DNA of 64,000 bases from Palaeococcus ferrophilus DSM 13482 (GCF_000966265.1 NZ_LANF01000011.1:279175-343174); one strand, 5' to 3'. Numbered from the stretch's first letter, positions 7,226-16,681 are shown. Notes: generated from the letters alone by a model not told the origin. Numbers and translations: made by a program.

Positions 7226-9703
7226 ATGAGAAGGACAATAAGTGTGTTGGTAGCGGCTTTGATGCTGTTTAGCATTTTCGCTGCCCCTATGCTAAGACCA
7301 GTGGCCGCAGCCACTGCAGATGACGCCAAGGCCAGGTATGAGGCCGACATTGCCTGGGCAAACGAGCGTGGCCACCTCGTGATAAGCAATGGTCCGTACA
7401 TTCTTGACAAGTATGTTCCAGAGAACCTCTACCTCAAGCTCGTCAAGTTCAACGGGGAGAGGAACGTCTTCACCGATACCCTTCCGCACGACGGTTATGC
7501 TGACGTTATTGAGTACCAGGGTGTCCAGGGTCAGGAGAACGTTATTCTCCAGATCGCCAAGGGCGAGTTCGACATGGGTATGTTCGCCTTCTCCGCCGGA
7601 ACCTACAGCGGTCTCGGCGAGGACATAACCAGCAACCTCAACCTCTTCAAGAGCGCCAGCTCATACAACGAGCTCTCGTTTAACACCTACCACGACCCTG
7701 ATAAGGACGCTCCCATCGTCACCGTTGGTGACCAGGTTTACTTCAACCCCTTCGCCATTAGAGAAGTCAGGTTCGCCATGAACTGGCTCGTCAACAGGGA
7801 GTACATCGTCCAGAACATCTACCAGGGTAGCGGTGCCCCAATGCTCGGCTGTATAAGGCCCTCTCACCCGGCTGACAAGTACTTCGAGCCCGTCTACGAC
7901 GCCCTTGGCCTCACCCCCGAGGGTGACGAACAGCTCGGTATTGAGATGATTACCGAGGCCATGGAGGCCGCCAAGGACAAGGTCGCCCAGTACGGTCACG
8001 AGCTTAAGCTCGAGGGCGGCTACTGGACCTTCGACGGCAAGCCTATCGAGATCAACTTCATCATCCGTATAGAGGACGAGAGGAAGGACATTGGTCTCTA
8101 CGTCTCAAAGCAGCTCCAGAAGGCCGGATTCAAGGTTAACGAGCTCCTCTGGGACAGGCAGAAGGCAGGTGGTGTCGTCTTCGCCGAGCCGCCGAGCAAC
8201 TACAAGTGGAACATCTACACCGGTGGTTGGGGTACCAGCGGTCTCCCGAGCGTCTGGATTGACGACTACACCGCCTGGTTCTACGCCGCCTGGTACGGCT
8301 ACGTCCCAGGTGCCGTCGAGCCCAAGCACAAGAACACCGTTACCGTTCAGGACTTCCTCGAGGAGGTCGGCGATGGCGATGCCGACGCCGGACTCCAGGC
8401 CATAGGAGCGACCTACTACAAGAGCGCTTCCGACCTCGGCGACATGCTCCAGTGGACCGAGGAGGAACTCACCCAGCTCCTCACGCTCTTCAACGTCGAG
8501 ATCAACGGCAAGACCTACACTCTCGACAACGCCGATCAGTACTGGGACCTCCAGAAGATTTCAATGGGTATCGGTATCATGGAGAGCGCCAGGGTCTTCA
8601 TCGTCGAGCAGTGGGAGTTCTACCCGGCTAACAAGCAGAGGATAAGCAAGATACTCTCAGACCCGAACGTCGGTATCGGCCAGCGCTGGAGCGTTATGAG
8701 CGCCGAGACCCCGGACAAGACCCTTAAGATCGCCCAGTTCGCCTCAACCGGTGCCCTCTTCATGAGCGCCTTCCAGCCGGTCGGCGGTCTTAGCGACGTT
8801 TACAGCGTCAGGATATGGAACCTTGTCCACGACTTTGGAGGAACCAACAACTTCGACGGTGTCTACACGCCCTACAGGTGCAAGTGGGAGCTTGAGAAGG
8901 GCGAGTTCACCGTTCCTGAGAGCGCTGTTATCTACAACCAGACAGAGGGTTGGGTTGCCGCCAACGCCGGCGAGACCGCACCCGTTAAGGTCAAGGTCAC
9001 CTGCGACTTCACCGAGTGGCACAACGGCATGAAGATGAGCATAGACGACCTCAAGTACTACATCGCGTTCCTCTACACCTGGGCTTACCAGGACGGTCCG
9101 GACGACAAGTACTACGATGAGGGTCTCTCAGGTACCGCCGCCTCACTCCAGAACATCCTCGGTTTCGAGTTCACCGACGACGGTTACGTCGCCTACGGTA
9201 CCTACAAGCACCCGATTGCCGACGATATCACCGCCGGATTCTACGTGTTCTACCCGAGCCTCCCGTGGGAGATCTACTACGCCATGGGCGAGCTCGTGGC
9301 CAACGCGAACGCTTACGGTATTGACAAGGTCTACTCCTTCAGCAGCAGTGGAGAGGGCGTCAACTGGCTCGACCTCCTCACCAAGGAGCACGTGGATGAC
9401 CTCGTCACCGTCATGAAGCAGCTCGAGGCCAACAACCCGGTTCCCGCCCCAATCAGCGGCGAGACCCCGACCCCGACCCAGACCACGACCACCCAGACCA
9501 CCACGACCACCGAGCAGCCCAGCGGTGAGAAGACCGTGACAGTCACCGAGACCGTCAAGGAGACCGTTACCAAGACCAACACCGAGACGATAACCCAGAC
9601 CACCACCGTCACCGAGACCGCCCAGGGCGGCGTCTGCGGTCCGGCTGCCATAGGCCTCTTCGCCCTCCTGCCGCTCCTGGCGCTCAGGAAGAAGAGGGAG
9701 TGA
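7226..9703 (+). CDS. ABC transporter substrate-binding protein with circularly permuted SBP_bac_5 domain and CGP-CTERM anchor
   Basis: Extracellular receptor of transporter 1, 825 aa. Signal peptide at residues 1-29 (ends VAAA). Family motifs appear in unusual order: a TGPY-like element (SNGPYIL, 54-60), then GEFDM (113-117), then the lobe-2 helix REVRFAMNWLVNREYIV (179-195) and GGW (333-335). Only after these come the elements that normally open the fold: KTLKIAQF (498-505), EWHNG (597-601) and SIDDLKYYIAF (605-615). A Thr/Glu-rich stalk (745-800) leads to a CGP-CTERM sorting signal (CGP at 804-806, hydrophobic segment, RKKRE). Known family members bind peptides or oligosaccharides. Codon use is strongly biased, suggesting high expression. 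The permease and ATPase genes follow on the same strand. Confidence 0.88.
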   Translation: MRRTISVLVAALMLFSIFAAPMLRPVAAATADDAKARYEADIAWANERGHLVISNGPYILDKYVPENLYLKLVKFNGERNVFTDTLPHDGYADVIEYQGVQGQENVILQIAKGEFDMGMFAFSAGTYSGLGEDITSNLNLFKSASSYNELSFNTYHDPDKDAPIVTVGDQVYFNPFAIREVRFAMNWLVNREYIVQNIYQGSGAPMLGCIRPSHPADKYFEPVYDALGLTPEGDEQLGIEMITEAMEAAKDKVAQYGHELKLEGGYWTFDGKPIEINFIIRIEDERKDIGLYVSKQLQKAGFKVNELLWDRQKAGGVVFAEPPSNYKWNIYTGGWGTSGLPSVWIDDYTAWFYAAWYGYVPGAVEPKHKNTVTVQDFLEEVGDGDADAGLQAIGATYYKSASDLGDMLQWTEEELTQLLTLFNVEINGKTYTLDNADQYWDLQKISMGIGIMESARVFIVEQWEFYPANKQRISKILSDPNVGIGQRWSVMSAETPDKTLKIAQFASTGALFMSAFQPVGGLSDVYSVRIWNLVHDFGGTNNFDGVYTPYRCKWELEKGEFTVPESAVIYNQTEGWVAANAGETAPVKVKVTCDFTEWHNGMKMSIDDLKYYIAFLYTWAYQDGPDDKYYDEGLSGTAASLQNILGFEFTDDGYVAYGTYKHPIADDITAGFYVFYPSLPWEIYYAMGELVANANAYGIDKVYSFSSSGEGVNWLDLLTKEHVDDLVTVMKQLEANNPVPAPISGETPTPTQTTTTQTTTTTEQPSGEKTVTVTETVKETVTKTNTETITQTTTVTETAQGGVCGPAAIGLFALLPLLALRKKRE

Positions 9704-9796
9704 AAACTCCCCTCTACTTTCTCTTGTTTAATTTTGTCCTTGACAAACTGTTCTTCACCGTTTTAACGTCAACAGAATCTTCAACTAGTTTTAGCG

Positions 9797-9814
9797 TTTA
9801 GACCTTCGTCTAAA
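9797..9814. promoter_or_regulatory. Inverted repeat upstream of the permease promoter
   Basis: Arms TTTAGAC (9797-9803) and GTCTAAA (9808-9814) are exact complements around a four-base loop. The repeat lies directly before a TATA box. It may be a hairpin or a regulator site. Confidence 0.45.
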
Positions 9815-9819
9815 ATAAG

Positions 9820-9829
9820 GTATATAAAG
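9820..9829 (+). promoter_or_regulatory. TATA box of the permease-ATPase operon of transporter 1
   Basis: GTATATAAAG is a near-ideal archaeal TATA box and predicts a start near 9850, about 55 bases before the permease ATG. This would let permease and ATPase genes be transcribed separately from the binding protein. Confidence 0.55.
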
Positions 9830-9904
9830 CAAGTTTTACAAAGCTGAAAAAGATAATGTCCAAAGTTGGTCGTTGAAGCAGCTTTAGCTTCGGAGGTGAC
9901 GGGA

Positions 9905-10960
9905 ATGGGATACGGACGGTACCTCGCATTCAGAATTGTAAACGCCATTGTGGTGTTGATAATCGTTACCTTCCTCATCTCGGCGCTTTTCGTCAAAGCA
10001 GCCGAGGAAAGCAATCAGGCGAAAATGCTGGAAGAACTTCTCCAATGGGAGAAGGCGGAAGGTAACAGGATAAAGCAAACCCAGGGTATGGAAGCCTTTG
10101 AACAGGCCAAGAAAGGTAAAGAGGCAGAGCTCAGAAAGAGATACGAGCTCGACAAGCCCTACTGGCAGAAGGTCATAACAAAATCCGTGCGTACGCTGAA
10201 ACTTGACTTTGGAAAGACTAGTATGCCCATATTCGGAACCAACAACGTTAAGAGCATCATCGGTCAGGCCCTTCCAAGAACTATACTCCTCTTCACCACC
10301 GGAACGTTGATAGTTATCCTCATCGGTCTTCTCCTCGGTGTTAAAGCCGCAAGGGACGCGGGAAGCGTGTTCGACAGGGGACTCTCAATATTCGCGCTTC
10401 TAACCTACAGTCTGCCCATGTGGTGGACCGGAATGCTAATGCTCCTCATCTTCGCATACAAGCTCTCACTCTTCCCGCTATCATCAATGCCAGACCCCAA
10501 CCTCACGGGCATGGCCCACGTTAGAGATTTGGCCTACAGGCTTGCCCTCCCGGTGCTCACGTACGTCTTCGTCGCCTTCGGTGGATGGGCCTGGACGACG
10601 AGGAACATCATGATAGGAACCCTCCAGGAGGACTTCATCATGGCGGCGAGGGCCAAGGGTGTTCCCGAGAGGAAGATCATCTACGGTCACGCCCTCAGGG
10701 CGGCAGCCCCGCCGATAGTCACAATGACCATATTCTCGCTCCTCGGTTCCCTCGGAGGTGCCATCATTACGGAGAGCGTTTTCAACTGGCCGGGAATGGG
10801 AAGGCTTTACTGGACCGCCCTCCAGCAGAACGAGACCAACCTCCTCATAGGACTCACGTACTTCTTCACAATACTCTTCCTGGCTTCGGTCATAATAGCG
10901 GACATGGCGTACGGTTACCTCGACCCGAGGGTCAAGGTCGGTAGGTCAGCCAAGATGTGA
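9905..10960 (+). CDS. DppB/OppB-type ABC transporter permease
   Basis: First membrane subunit of transporter 1, about 351 aa. The start ATG 9905 is set by GGAGGTGACGG immediately upstream; an earlier open frame lacks a ribosome site. One membrane segment at residues 12-32 is followed by a charged, probably helical stretch (residues 35-85, rich in Lys/Glu) longer than usual. Then come the LDFGKT motif and five membrane segments in the BPD_transp_1 domain. The EAA loop is AARAKGVPERKIIYGHALRAAAPP, listed here in two parts: AARAKGVPERK and IIYGHALRAAAPP. It ends in the family signature YLDPRVKVG. The partner permease starts 12 bases downstream. Confidence 0.85.
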   Translation: MGYGRYLAFRIVNAIVVLIIVTFLISALFVKAAEESNQAKMLEELLQWEKAEGNRIKQTQGMEAFEQAKKGKEAELRKRYELDKPYWQKVITKSVRTLKLDFGKTSMPIFGTNNVKSIIGQALPRTILLFTTGTLIVILIGLLLGVKAARDAGSVFDRGLSIFALLTYSLPMWWTGMLMLLIFAYKLSLFPLSSMPDPNLTGMAHVRDLAYRLALPVLTYVFVAFGGWAWTTRNIMIGTLQEDFIMAARAKGVPERKIIYGHALRAAAPPIVTMTIFSLLGSLGGAIITESVFNWPGMGRLYWTALQQNETNLLIGLTYFFTILFLASVIIADMAYGYLDPRVKVGRSAKM

Positions 10961-10971
10961 GGTGAGACGCA

Positions 10972-12438
10972 ATGAGATGGTCAGACCTTAAAGAGAGCAT
11001 CGTCGAGTTCGTCTACGAGTATAAAAAAGAGAAGAGCGGTATGCTCGGAGTATTCCTCCTGTTGCTCCTCGTCGCGACGGCGGTGTTCGCACCCTACATA
11101 ACCGAGCCGAACATCCCCGATAAGTGGACGAACTCGCAGGCATGGTTCGGAAACCCACAGGCCGTGCCTCCCACGTGGTTCGACATGTTCACGTCAAAGA
11201 AGCTCTCAGAGCACAGCGTGTACGATATCAACAGTGATAACGTGAAGATAACCCAGCTCGATGAGAAGACCGTGCTCCTCGAGGTGACCTACACCTTCGA
11301 CGATAAGTACTACTACCCGCCGAAGGGCATACTCGTCTCGGGCTTCAACACCACCGTGAAGAGCAGGAGAAAGCCCGTAAAGGTTGACGTTACGTGGGTA
11401 AGGCCCGACGGAAAGGAGGTCACTATTGTCACGAGGAAGTCCGTGAGCTCAAGCACCACCATAAACATCGGTGGAGACGGTGAGATATCCAAGGAAGTGT
11501 ACAAGTGGCTCTACAAGGAGACCACGGGCCAGGAGATAAGCGACATGGACATACCCATAGACAAGGTTCTCACCTCGGACATGGTGTTCCCGCTCTTCGC
11601 GAAGGTCGAGAGCGGAATGAACCCCGACGATATACTCTCAAACCCCGAGCCCCTCCATGGAACCTACACGCTCAAGCTCACGTTCAAGAAGCGCTACCCT
11701 GAGGATCAGATCAACTTCGAGAACCTCAAGATAGTCTTCCAGGGTAGGGTCTACGGAGCCATGGGTACGGACTACCTCGGAAGGGACCTCTGGGCAGGCC
11801 TCGTATGGGGAAGCAGGGTCTCACTCGTAATAGGTATCCTCGTGTCGGTCATCAGTACGCTAGTTGGAATAATCTACGGAGTCACGAGCGCGTACCTCGG
11901 CGGAAACGTGGACGAGCTCATGATGAGAATCAACGAGATATTCTCATCCATCCCGAGCCTTCCGATACTCATCCTCCTCGGAGCAAGCCTCAAGGGACAC
12001 ATAACCCTCTGGATCATCGTGGGAATGCTCGTCCTCTTCGGATGGGTCGGGGTTGCGAGGGTTGCCAGGAGTATGGCATTCCAGATAAAGGAGCAGGTCT
12101 ACGTTGAGGCGGCGAGGGCACTTGGAGCCGGCAACGGAAGGATCATCTTCAAGCACATCGTGCCCCAGCTCCTGCCGTACGCCTTCGCATCCATGGCCCT
12201 CGGTGTTCCGGGAGCCGTTATCGCGGAGGCTTCACTGAGCTTCCTTGGTCTCGGTGACCCGACCCAGGTAACGTGGGGACAGATACTCAACGCGGCCCAG
12301 ACGCAGGCTGCCACGCTCAAAGGCTACTGGTGGTGGGTGATTCCGCCCGGAATCGGAATCGCTCTGGTCGGCCTTACTTTCGTCCTCATAGGCCTGTCAC
12401 TGGATAAGATACTCAACCCGAGGCTTAAGAGACTGTGA
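10972..12438 (+). CDS. DppC/OppC-type ABC transporter permease with large extracytoplasmic insert
   Basis: Second membrane subunit of transporter 1, 488 aa, against about 300 for a typical OppC. Membrane segment 1 (residues about 24-42) is followed by roughly 215 residues of soluble, strand-rich sequence. The conserved MGTDYLGRDLW motif then appears at about residue 264, followed by the five remaining membrane segments and the EAA loop ARALGAGNGRIIFKH. The insert should lie outside the cell, where it could dock the surface-anchored binding protein. The orphan permease at 1163 has the same architecture; the equivalent subunit of transporter 2 does not. Start ATG follows GAGGTGAGACGCA. Confidence 0.85.
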   Translation: MRWSDLKESIVEFVYEYKKEKSGMLGVFLLLLLVATAVFAPYITEPNIPDKWTNSQAWFGNPQAVPPTWFDMFTSKKLSEHSVYDINSDNVKITQLDEKTVLLEVTYTFDDKYYYPPKGILVSGFNTTVKSRRKPVKVDVTWVRPDGKEVTIVTRKSVSSSTTINIGGDGEISKEVYKWLYKETTGQEISDMDIPIDKVLTSDMVFPLFAKVESGMNPDDILSNPEPLHGTYTLKLTFKKRYPEDQINFENLKIVFQGRVYGAMGTDYLGRDLWAGLVWGSRVSLVIGILVSVISTLVGIIYGVTSAYLGGNVDELMMRINEIFSSIPSLPILILLGASLKGHITLWIIVGMLVLFGWVGVARVARSMAFQIKEQVYVEAARALGAGNGRIIFKHIVPQLLPYAFASMALGVPGAVIAEASLSFLGLGDPTQVTWGQILNAAQTQAATLKGYWWWVIPPGIGIALVGLTFVLIGLSLDKILNPRLKRL

Positions 12439-12447
12439 GGTGAGAAC

Positions 12448-13407
12448 ATGGCAAAGAAAGTCCTTGAAGTTAAGGATCTTAAGATGTACTACTTCGCCTC
12501 GAGGGGTGTCGTCAAGGCCGTTGACAACATCAGCTTTGACCTTCACAAGGGAGAAGTGCTCGGACTTGCCGGAGAGAGCGGATGCGGCAAGTCCTCCCTT
12601 GGTTTTACCCTTATGGGAATGCCCACGCCCCCCGGAAAGATCGTAGGCGGCAGCGTTAAAGTGGACGGAAGGGAAATCGTCGGCCTCCCCGAGGACGTGC
12701 TCAGGAAGGAGATAAGGTGGCAGAAGATAGCCATGATATTCCAGGGTGCCATGAACGCCCTCAACCCGGTCTACACCATAGGCTACCAGATGATAGAGCC
12801 CCTCCTCTACCACAAGGGAATGGAGAGAGAGGAGGCCATAGACAGGGCCCAGAAGTACCTCGAGCTCGTCGGCCTTCCCCCGGAAATCGTTGACCGCTAC
12901 CCCCACGAGCTCAGCGGTGGAATGAAGCAGCGTGTCGTCATAGCCATGGCCCTCCTCCTCGAGCCGGAGGTCGTCATTGCGGACGAGCCGACCACGGCCC
13001 TTGACGTCGTCGTTCAGGCCCAGATCATCAACCTCATGAAGAAGCTCAAGAAGGAACTCGGGCTCTCGATGATATTCATCACCCACGACCTGAGCATCCT
13101 CGCCGAGATAAGCGACCGCGTTGCCATCATGTACGCAGGAAAGCTCGTGGAGATAGGGGACAGCAAGAAGATTTACTACGAGCCTGCCCACCCGTACACC
13201 CAGAAACTCCTCGCCGCCATACCGAGGCTTCACGAGGACGTTGAAAAGCTCGAATTCATCCCGGGACAGCCACCAAACCTCATAAGCCCACCCGCCGGAT
13301 GCCGCTTCCACCCGAGGTGCCCCTACGCAATGGAAGTGTGCAGGGAGCAGATACCGCAGCTGAAGGAAGTTGATAAGGACCACTACGCCGCATGCTGGTT
13401 GCTGTGA
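12448..13407 (+). CDS. Peptide-type ABC transporter ATP-binding protein (DppD/OppD)
   Basis: Cytoplasmic ATPase that powers transporter 1. Walker A is GESGCGKSS (about residues 39-47), the signature is LSGGMKQRVV, Walker B is VVIADEPTTALD, and the switch His is in ITHDLS. The C-terminal oligopeptide-transporter domain carries the Cys-rich GCRFHPRCPYAMEVC motif, which in characterised DppD/DppF proteins ligates an iron-sulfur cluster. 319 aa, usual length. It lies 9 bases after the permease stop with a GAGGTGAG site. Confidence 0.88.
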   Translation: MAKKVLEVKDLKMYYFASRGVVKAVDNISFDLHKGEVLGLAGESGCGKSSLGFTLMGMPTPPGKIVGGSVKVDGREIVGLPEDVLRKEIRWQKIAMIFQGAMNALNPVYTIGYQMIEPLLYHKGMEREEAIDRAQKYLELVGLPPEIVDRYPHELSGGMKQRVVIAMALLLEPEVVIADEPTTALDVVVQAQIINLMKKLKKELGLSMIFITHDLSILAEISDRVAIMYAGKLVEIGDSKKIYYEPAHPYTQKLLAAIPRLHEDVEKLEFIPGQPPNLISPPAGCRFHPRCPYAMEVCREQIPQLKEVDKDHYAACWLL

Positions 13408-13417
13408 GGGATGAGCC

Positions 13418-14425
13418 ATGAGTGAGCCGGTACTTAAAGTTGAGAACCTTAAGAAGTACTTCCCTATCAAGAGGGGACTTGGCGACGTCATAAAGGGCAG
13501 GCCCCAGAGGTTCGTCAAGGCAGTTGACGGAATAAGCTTCGAAATCGAGAAGCAGGAAGTCTTCGCCCTCGTCGGTGAGAGCGGCTGTGGTAAATCCACC
13601 ACAGGAAAGCTCGTCATGAAACTCCTCGAGCCAACCGACGGCAGGATATACCTCGAGGGACAGGACGTCACCGAGCACAAGACCACGGAGGAGATCAAGG
13701 CCTACCGCAGGAAGGTCCAGATGATATTCCAGGACCCCTTCGCCTCAATGAACCCGAGGTTCAGGATATACGATGTCCTCGAAGAGCCCCTCCTCATCCA
13801 CGGGATAGGAGAAACAAGGGCGGAGCGCGAGGAGCTCATCTACAAGGCCCTCGAGATGGTGAGGATAACACCCCCAGAGGACTACGTTGGAAGGCACCCT
13901 CATATGCTCTCCGGTGGTCAGAGGCAGCGTGTGGCCATAGCAAGGGCCCTCATGCTCAACCCGACCTTCATAGTCGCGGACGAGCCCGTCTCGATGCTCG
14001 ACGTCTCGATCCGTGCAGAGGTCCTCGAGCTCATGAAGAACCTCAAGGAGAAGATGGGTGTTACCTACCTCTACATCACCCACGACCTCTCAACGGCCAG
14101 GTACTTCGCCGACTACATAGCCGTGATGTACCTCGGAAGGATCGTCGAGATGGGTAAGGCAACGGAGGTCATTGACAACCCGATACACCCGTACACCAGG
14201 GCGCTGCTGGCGGCGGTTCCGGAGCCCATCCCAGAGAGGAGGGAGATAATCAAGGAGCTCCCCATCAAGGGTGAGGTTCCCAACGCGGCCAACATCCCGC
14301 CCGGATGCCGCTTCCACCCGAGGTGTATCTACTTCCAGAAAGGACTCTGCGACGCCAAACACCCGCAGCTCATCGAGTACGAGCACGGGCACTGGGTGGA
14401 GTGCCACCTCGCGGGGAAGATTTGA
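13418..14425 (+). CDS. Peptide-type ABC transporter ATP-binding protein (DppF/OppF)
   Basis: Second ATPase of transporter 1, pairing with the DppD-like subunit. Walker A GESGCGKSTT, signature LSGGQRQRVAIARAL, Walker B FIVADEPVSMLD and switch ITHDLS are all intact. The C-terminal Cys motif is GCRFHPRCIYFQKGLC. 335 aa. The gene closes the operon; it starts 10 bases after the previous stop. A TATA-like TTTTTAAG near 14450 begins the next unit. Confidence 0.88.
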   Translation: MSEPVLKVENLKKYFPIKRGLGDVIKGRPQRFVKAVDGISFEIEKQEVFALVGESGCGKSTTGKLVMKLLEPTDGRIYLEGQDVTEHKTTEEIKAYRRKVQMIFQDPFASMNPRFRIYDVLEEPLLIHGIGETRAEREELIYKALEMVRITPPEDYVGRHPHMLSGGQRQRVAIARALMLNPTFIVADEPVSMLDVSIRAEVLELMKNLKEKMGVTYLYITHDLSTARYFADYIAVMYLGRIVEMGKATEVIDNPIHPYTRALLAAVPEPIPERREIIKELPIKGEVPNAANIPPGCRFHPRCIYFQKGLCDAKHPQLIEYEHGHWVECHLAGKI

Positions 14426-14479
14426 TCCTTCCCCCCAACATTTTTAAGCTACTTTTCTACATTTCTGAAGGGATGCCCA

Positions 14480-14941
14480 ATGCGAGATGAACTGAAACTT
14501 GCATTCTCATACGGTACGTTCAAAGTCGGTTTCCTGCTCCTTCTGTTAACGCTCGTCCTTTCGGGCCTTTCAATGTACGGGAGCTCTGCTTCCTTCCAGG
14601 AGAGCGGTCACCTCACCGCTGGCGACGTCGTTGATTTCAACAGGCCCGGCTTCTACGCCGAGAGCGTCAACCTAACGCTCACTTCAAACTACGCGGTGGT
14701 CAACTACACATCCCTAACAACGGGTACGGTGGAGGTAAGGGGGGAATACTCCCTCGAACTCAAGACCCTCCCCACCCTGAAGGTAGAGAACGGGAGCGTG
14801 GACTACACCGTCAGGGCTGTGGGTGAGAGGCATCCGTTCTCTGTTCTCGCTTACGTCTCCTTCGTCACGATGCTCGTGGGGATAGTGCTCGCGTTCATAG
14901 GTTACTCCAGGATAATGGGCGATCTGGGGGGAAAGAAATGA
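14480..14941 (+). CDS. Small two-segment membrane protein of unknown function
   Basis: 153 aa with hydrophobic segments at about residues 15-34 and 121-143, enclosing an extracytoplasmic domain of about 85 residues rich in strands, Thr and Asn (possible glycosylation sites such as NLTLTS and NYTS). No catalytic motif is visible. The stop overlaps the nadE start by four bases, so the two genes are translationally coupled. I do not recognise the family. The start ATG follows GGGATGCCC. Confidence 0.65.
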   Translation: MRDELKLAFSYGTFKVGFLLLLLTLVLSGLSMYGSSASFQESGHLTAGDVVDFNRPGFYAESVNLTLTSNYAVVNYTSLTTGTVEVRGEYSLELKTLPTLKVENGSVDYTVRAVGERHPFSVLAYVSFVTMLVGIVLAFIGYSRIMGDLGGKK

Positions 14942-15693
14942 GGGATCTGAACTATGGGGATGTTGTGAAAACCCTCGAGGCCTTCGTCCGAGAGAGGGCG
15001 GGAGGTATGGGGGCGGTAGTCGGCATCAGCGGTGGAATAGACAGCGCCACCGTTGCTTACCTCGCGGCAAAGGCCCTCGGGAAAGAGAAGGTTCTGGGCT
15101 TGATAATGCCCTACTACGAGAACCGCGACGTTGAGGACGCCAAGCTCGTCTGCGAGAGCCTCGGGATAGAGTACAGGGTCATAAACATCAGGTCAATAGT
15201 TGACGCCTTCGTTTCCTCCCTCGGCTTTGAGCCGGACCGTAAGAGCCTCGGCAACATAATGGCCAGGACTAGGATGGTCCTCCTCTACGCCCACGCCAAC
15301 CAGCTCAACCGCCTCGTCCTAGGGACCAGCAACAGGAGCGAGTTTCTCACCGGTTATTTCACAAAGTGGGGCGACGGAGCGAGCGACTACGCACCGCTCA
15401 TAAACCTCTACAAAACGGAGGTCTGGGAGGTAGCGAAACTCCTCGGCGTTCCGAAGAGGATAATCGAGAAGAAACCAACGGCAGGCCTCTGGGAGGGGCA
15501 AACCGACGAGGACGAGCTCGGGATAAGCTACCGCCTGCTGGACGAGATACTCTGGCGGCTGGTTGACCTCAAGATGCCGAAGGATAAGATAGCGGAGGAG
15601 CTTGGGATAAGCGTTGAGCGGGTTGAATACGTCGAGGGGCTCGTGAAAGGAAGCGAGCACAAAAGAAGACTCCCTCTCGGTCCCGAATTCTGA
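14938..15693 (+). CDS. nadE: NH3-dependent NAD+ synthetase
   Basis: Catalyses ATP-dependent amidation of nicotinic acid adenine dinucleotide, the last step of NAD synthesis. The PP-loop SGGIDSA is at about residues 31-37. The dimer/substrate segment [18 protein letters not shown] and KPTAGLW follow, all hallmarks of NadE. 251 aa with no glutaminase domain, so ammonia is the expected nitrogen donor. The ATGA overlap couples it to the upstream small membrane gene. Confidence 0.92.
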   Translation: MRDLNYGDVVKTLEAFVRERAGGMGAVVGISGGIDSATVAYLAAKALGKEKVLGLIMPYYENRDVEDAKLVCESLGIEYRVINIRSIVDAFVSSLGFEPDRKSLGNIMARTRMVLLYAHANQLNRLVLGTSNRSEFLTGYFTKWGDGASDYAPLINLYKTEVWEVAKLLGVPKRIIEKKPTAGLWEGQTDEDELGISYRLLDEILWRLVDLKMPKDKIAEELGISVERVEYVEGLVKGSEHKRRLPLGPEF

Positions 15694-15702
15694 GGTGAGC
15701 CG

Positions 15703-16545
15703 ATGAAGAGGGGCTATCTCTTCGTTTTTCTGGCCGCCAGCATGTGGGGAACCCTTGGAATCTTCGCCAAACTGCTCTACAGGTTTAACCTCGACCCCTT
15801 CACCATAGTGTTCTACCGAGCGGGGATAGCCTTCGCGCTCCTTCTCGCCTACAACGGTCTAACGTCCGGACTGGGCATAGGAAGGGAGCGCCTGAAATTC
15901 TACGCGTTCTACGGCTTCTTCAGCGTCTTTTTATTCTACGCCCTCTACTTCTACGCTGTCAAGTACTCCTCGGTTTCCCTGGCGGTCCTGCTCCTCTACA
16001 CGGCTCCCATATACTCCACGATAATGGGCTACATCCTCTTCGGCGAGGACATAACCCCCGCCAAGCTGCTCTCCCTGCTAGCGGTCATAATAGGCGTACT
16101 CTTCGTTACGAAGCTCGACGGGAACGTCAGACCTCTTGGAGTAGCACTCGGGCTGCTCTCGGGGTTCACCTACGCCCTGTACGGAATCCTGGGAAAGATA
16201 GCAATGCGCACGGACAGGCCGGAGAAGGCGCTCATGTACACGCTGGGATTCGGGTTCCTGTTCATGATACCCTTTGTCCACCCGAGGGTACCACTCGGGG
16301 CCACGCCCTATCTACTGTCCCTCGCATTTTTTCCAACCTTCCTAGGCTACCTCCTCTACAACCACGCGTTGAGGGAGGTCGAGGCCAGCAGGGCCTCGAT
16401 AGTGGCCACGATAGAGCCAGTGGTGGCGCTCGTTCTGGCTTACCTGATCTTCGGCGAAACCCTCACTCCAAGGCAACTGGTCGGGGCGGGCATGATAATC
16501 CTGGGGGCCCTGCTCCTCCAGTACGAGGAGTATAGGAGTAAATAA
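15703..16545 (+). CDS. DMT-superfamily transporter (EamA domains)
   Basis: About 280 aa with ten predicted membrane segments in two EamA repeats. Visible landmarks are WGTLGIFAK near the N-terminus, the end of repeat one around LLALLAV..LFVTKL, and the final helix VGAGMIILGALLLQ followed by a charged tail. Members of this family export or import small metabolites; the substrate cannot be predicted. It starts 9 bases after nadE with GAGGTGAG, so it is likely in the same operon. Confidence 0.82.
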   Translation: MKRGYLFVFLAASMWGTLGIFAKLLYRFNLDPFTIVFYRAGIAFALLLAYNGLTSGLGIGRERLKFYAFYGFFSVFLFYALYFYAVKYSSVSLAVLLLYTAPIYSTIMGYILFGEDITPAKLLSLLAVIIGVLFVTKLDGNVRPLGVALGLLSGFTYALYGILGKIAMRTDRPEKALMYTLGFGFLFMIPFVHPRVPLGATPYLLSLAFFPTFLGYLLYNHALREVEASRASIVATIEPVVALVLAYLIFGETLTPRQLVGAGMIILGALLLQYEEYRSK

Positions 16546-16681
16546 TTTTGTTTTCATGTTTATTTACGATTTCATGTTATGTTTACTCTTCACTTTTTTG
16601 TAACGTTATAAAGTTGTAATAAAAATATGACTAGAAAAAGTTAATAAAGAAGTTCCGCGTAGGGGAGTGTGGGTGTGGAAT
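16546..16681 (+). other. AT-rich intergenic region with promoter
   Basis: 136 bases, very AT-rich. T-rich runs (about 16549-16610) probably terminate the nadE operon. A TATA-like GTTAATAAAG near 16640-16650 fits a promoter for the SPASM-type gene. Confidence 0.4.

Larger units (their letters stand above)
9704..9904 (+). other. Intergenic region with putative terminator and internal promoter
   Basis: Two hundred bases between binding-protein and permease genes. T-rich stretches just after the stop (about 9715-9740) could terminate the first transcript. A hairpin and a strong TATA box at the right side would start a second one. Confidence 0.5.
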
